Below are positions 61,333 through 64,000 of a stretch of 64,000 nucleotides of DNA, piece after piece; positions within the stretch are counted from its first letter, which is position 1, and each line of letters opens with the position of its first letter. The position numbers and the translations under genes were made by a program. Source of the DNA: Paenibacillus contaminans. GTDB taxonomy: Bacteria > Bacillota > Bacilli > Paenibacillales > NBRC-103111. The notes under the pieces were generated by a model that was given only the letters and a program-made list of their open reading frames with translations, was not told where the DNA came from and did not search any database. Where the stretch lies: positions 49,374 to 113,373 of the forward strand of contig NZ_QMFB01000031.1 in NCBI RefSeq assembly GCF_003285015.1, written 5' to 3'.

Positions 61333-63468
61333 ATGGAGCAAACCCGGCAAAATCCGTTTGAGGAGGAGCTGGCCAGGCTCGAGGAAACCTCGGGCATCAT
61401 CGACGCCCAGCTTGCCAAACTGCGGTCCACCCCCCGTTATTTCGGGCAAGACTTGACGGAGCAAGCGCTGGACGTACGGCGCGAGCAGCAGAGGCATACG
61501 CTCGCCGTCGCCGTCAACGAGCCGTATTTCGGCCGGCTCGATTTTCAGGAAACGGGGCGCACGGAACCGCAGCCGCTCTATATCGGGAAAGCCGGCGTAG
61601 AAAATCCGAAATCGAACGCCCCCCTCGTCATCGATTGGCGGGCGCCGATCGCCAGCCTGTTTTATTCCTTTACGGGCGGCGAGCTGACCGCCTCCTACGA
61701 ATCGCCGGAAGGAATAATCGACGGCCTCGTCTACTTAAAGCGGAACCTGGTCATCCGCAAGCAAATGCTGCAGCGTGTCGTCGACACCTATGAGCGCGGG
61801 AGCGACTTGTTGCCCGTCGCCGACGAGTTTCTGCTTTACCGGCTCGGCGAGAACAAAGACAACCGGCTGCGCGACATCGTATCGACGATCCAAGCCGAGC
61901 AGGATCAAATCATACGCGCCGCCAAGAACACCGCGCTCGTCATCCAAGGCGTCGCAGGCAGCGGCAAAACGACGGTCGCCCTGCACCGGCTGGCGTTCCT
62001 GCTGTATCAATACCGCGATAATGTCAAAGCGGAAAATATGATCATTTTCGCGCCAAACTCCATGTTTCTCGATTACATCTCCGGCGTTCTTCCGGAGCTC
62101 GGGGTCGGCAATATCCAGCAGACGACATTCGCCGATTGGGCGCTTGAGCTGCTCGAGCAGGAAGTCAAGCTTGCCGACCCTTCCGCCACGCTTCGCCGCT
62201 GGTTTGCCGTGGGGCCGAAACGCCCCGTCTTATCCGATGAAACGCCCGGACGCTTTAAAGGCTCGATCGGGTACCTGCGCATGATCGAAGCATGGGTTGA
62301 AGCCTACGAGCGGACATTCGTTCCGCAGGCCGATTTCGAGCCGTGGGAAGGCCGTACGCTCGCATCGCAGCGTATTCACGAGTGGTTTTATGTCGAGTAC
62401 AAGCATTATCCGCTTCTCAAGAGGCGGGAGCGAACCGTAGCCCGAATCGAGCGCTGGCTAGGAATGGAGCTCGACAAAATCGGCGATCCGAAGCGGCGTA
62501 AGGAACAGAAGAAAAAAGCGGGACAGCGGCTGAAGACGTTTCTCAAAGGCTGGCCGGCACCGACGCCATTTGCGCTCTATAAGCAAATGTTCGAAGAAGC
62601 CGCTAACGGCGGCGCATCGGCGTCCGGCGAACAGCCCTTGCATATCCCGAGCGAGGTTATCGCCGCAACCGAACCTATATGGAAGAAGAAAGAAGTGCAG
62701 CCCGAAGACCTGGCCCCGCTTCTGCTCATTCGAAGCAAGCTGGCCGGGGTGGACGGCGGCATGTTTGATCACGTCGTCGTCGACGAGGCGCAAGATTTTT
62801 CTCCGTTCCAAATCGCCCTCCTGAGCCGGCAAACGAAAGGCGGCTCGTTCACGATTCTTGGCGATTTGGCGCAAGGCATTCACGCCTACCAGGGCATCTG
62901 GAAATGGGATGAATTTCTCGGCTTGTTCGATAGCGGACAATCGGGGTATTTCCAGCTCGAGAGAAGCTATCGCTCGACGATGGAAATTATCCGCTTCGCC
63001 AACGGCGTCTTATCGCGCAGCGGCGAGACGCTGCCGCTTGCCGTTCCCGTTTTTCGCAGCGGCGACAAAGTAAGCGTAGCCTCCGTCGATCCGAAGGACA
63101 GAGACCGCATAATTGTCGAAGAGGTGCGCGAGCTGACGGAAGGCAGCGCCAGCACGGTAGCCGTTATCGGCCGCACGGAGGAAATTTGCGCTGGCCTGCA
63201 TAAGCTGCTTGAAGCATCCGGCATCGCGGCTACGCTTATCGACGCGCGTCAGCGGGAATACAGAGGCGGCGTTTCCGTGCTTCCGGCTTACTTAGCCAAG
63301 GGGCTCGAATTCGACGCCGTGCTGATCGCCGACGCCGACGACAAAAACTACGAAGCGAGCGCTTTGGACGCCAAGCTGCTGTATGTCGCCTGCACGCGCG
63401 CGCTGCACCGGCTCTCGCTGCTTTACAGCGGCGAGCCGTCGCCACTGCTGGAGCTCGACCAGGAATAA
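61333..63468 (+). CDS. helD: HelD-type RNA polymerase-recycling helicase-like ATPase
   Basis: 711 residues, close to Bacillota HelD (about 770). The N-terminal coiled-coil arm (NPFEEELARLEETSGIIDAQLAKL) inserts into the RNA polymerase secondary channel in known HelD. VIDWRAPIASLFY near residue 95 and GVAGSGKTTVALHRLAFLLYQ near 205 (Walker A) open the UvrD-like fold. VVVDEAQDFSPFQ near 482 is Walker B/motif II, LERSYRSTMEI near 540 motif IV, KGLEFDAVLIAD near 655 motif V, and YVACTRALHRLSLLY near 685 motif VI. It releases stalled RNA polymerase from DNA and may protect against rifamycins in some species. ATG behind GGAGG. Confidence 0.94.
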   Translation: MEQTRQNPFEEELARLEETSGIIDAQLAKLRSTPRYFGQDLTEQALDVRREQQRHTLAVAVNEPYFGRLDFQETGRTEPQPLYIGKAGVENPKSNAPLVIDWRAPIASLFYSFTGGELTASYESPEGIIDGLVYLKRNLVIRKQMLQRVVDTYERGSDLLPVADEFLLYRLGENKDNRLRDIVSTIQAEQDQIIRAAKNTALVIQGVAGSGKTTVALHRLAFLLYQYRDNVKAENMIIFAPNSMFLDYISGVLPELGVGNIQQTTFADWALELLEQEVKLADPSATLRRWFAVGPKRPVLSDETPGRFKGSIGYLRMIEAWVEAYERTFVPQADFEPWEGRTLASQRIHEWFYVEYKHYPLLKRRERTVARIERWLGMELDKIGDPKRRKEQKKKAGQRLKTFLKGWPAPTPFALYKQMFEEAANGGASASGEQPLHIPSEVIAATEPIWKKKEVQPEDLAPLLLIRSKLAGVDGGMFDHVVVDEAQDFSPFQIALLSRQTKGGSFTILGDLAQGIHAYQGIWKWDEFLGLFDSGQSGYFQLERSYRSTMEIIRFANGVLSRSGETLPLAVPVFRSGDKVSVASVDPKDRDRIIVEEVRELTEGSASTVAVIGRTEEICAGLHKLLEASGIAATLIDARQREYRGGVSVLPAYLAKGLEFDAVLIADADDKNYEASALDAKLLYVACTRALHRLSLLYSGEPSPLLELDQE

Positions 63469-63629
63469 CGCGTCGGCCCGTCTAAAGCTCGACGGTAAAT
63501 CGAGGCTGCCCCAGAAGGTCAGAGCGGGGCGGGACGTCCCAAACTATACGCAAATAAGCTTCCAAAACCACAGCTAAAGGAGGCCACTGACAAACTAATG
63601 ATTTTTCAGTGAGTTCCAGTAGCGGGTAC

Positions 63630-63677
63630 AAAAAATGCGACACTCCTCCAAATTTCTCGGTGGATGTCGCATTTTTT
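63630..63677. terminator. Hairpin at the end of the IS-like element
   Basis: AAAAATGCGACA and TGTCGCATTTTTT pair around a short internal stem, with U-tracts on both strands. It lies just after the transposase stop and can end its transcript and block readthrough from helD. Confidence 0.85.
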
Positions 63678-63698
63678 ATAGGGTTTCGTGGTTATTTG

Positions 63699-64000
63699 TT
63701 AGTCATTCAGTTTCAATATTCGCTTCAGATTCACCGCGAATATTGTCATTGCTCCTTGGATCTGCATACCTAACAGACCCGAGGATGTGGCTACATCGTA
63801 CCCGTGTCGATTTTTAAGTTCACTATTCTTCGCTTCGATCTTGTATCGTTCTTTTGCTTTCTCTTTGAAGTACTCACTGACCTGGAATTTGGCCTGTTCT
63901 GAGTGCTCACTGGATTTTATCGTCACCGCATATGACTTACTTGCACCACCTTTATAGCATCCTTCTTTAAACGGACAAACCTTGCATTTCTTCACATCAA
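63699..64000 (-). mobile_element. 3' part of an IS1182-like transposase gene (5' end outside window)
   Basis: Open to the right edge. The readable C-terminal 100 residues contain CKVCPFKEGCY, a Cys cluster, then KERYKIEAKNSELKNRHGYD and MQIQGAMTIFAVNLKRIL, the signature of the C-terminal DDE_Tnp_1_6 domain in IS1182-family transposases. The catalytic Glu is that in YKIEAKNSELK. The element terminus should be near 63580-63610, where CACTGAC...TTTTTCAGTG forms a short inverted repeat, but this is a guess. Confidence 0.8.

Overview
The window looks like chromosome from an endospore-forming, moderately GC-rich member of the Bacillales, most likely the Paenibacillaceae (Paenibacillus or Cohnella type). 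The evidence is a tetracistronic GerA-type germinant receptor, a YjcZ-type small sporulation protein, a T-box-controlled pheST operon followed by zapA, cvpA and mutS2, HelD, a PspA operon behind a SigW-like promoter, and strong AGGAGG ribosome binding sites. No tRNA, rRNA, CRISPR array or prophage is visible. Only the right edge carries a mobile element.

Layout. 1-10.5 kb: the 3'-truncated gene of a giant secreted lamin-tail/metallophosphoesterase protein behind a Pho-box-like promoter; an ECF sigma factor with its DUF4179 partner; a polysaccharide deacetylase whose promoter matches that of the sigma gene; a DUF4062 protein overlapping a small TTG-start gene. 10.8-14.8 kb: a BNR-propeller protein paired with a ThiS/MoaD-like sulfur-carrier-type protein, then convergent cysK and an MFS transporter. 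14.9-17.2 kb: an envelope-stress operon (pspA, DUF350, a 27-residue membrane peptide, a Cys-rich protein). 17.3-35 kb: the pheS-pheT-zapA-cvpA-mutS2 neighbourhood, altered in three ways. The ZapA-like protein is 1892 residues instead of about 100. polX is absent, and three plus-strand genes (holin-like, SDR, chrA) lie between cvpA and mutS2. The pheT terminus is followed by five degenerate tandem copies of its own 3' end.

35-43.3 kb: small sporulation and secreted proteins, a three-gene sugar/acid catabolic operon containing a 98-bp tandem duplication that creates a short leader ORF, a PAP2 phosphatase, a WYL regulator with an aldo/keto reductase, and YwbE. 43.4-47.6 kb: a germinant receptor operon in the order A-C-D-B behind a SigG-like promoter. 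48.1-52.3 kb: a CopC-CopD fusion, DUF2203, an alternating 112/117-bp repeat array, and a second ECF sigma/anti-sigma pair. 53.1-60.9 kb: a secreted protein with COG4315-type repeats and a cupredoxin domain, then an AraC regulator, two paralogous enolase-superfamily enzymes and two Gfo/Idh/MocA oxidoreductases. 61-64 kb: helD behind a long leader, and the end of an IS1182-like transposase.

The most unusual object is the giant ZapA-domain coiled-coil protein at 23658-29336. It is built from nine exact 36-residue units followed by 124-residue units that each combine the 36-residue unit with an 88-residue insert. All functional calls rest on reading translated motifs and gene order. No database search was run.
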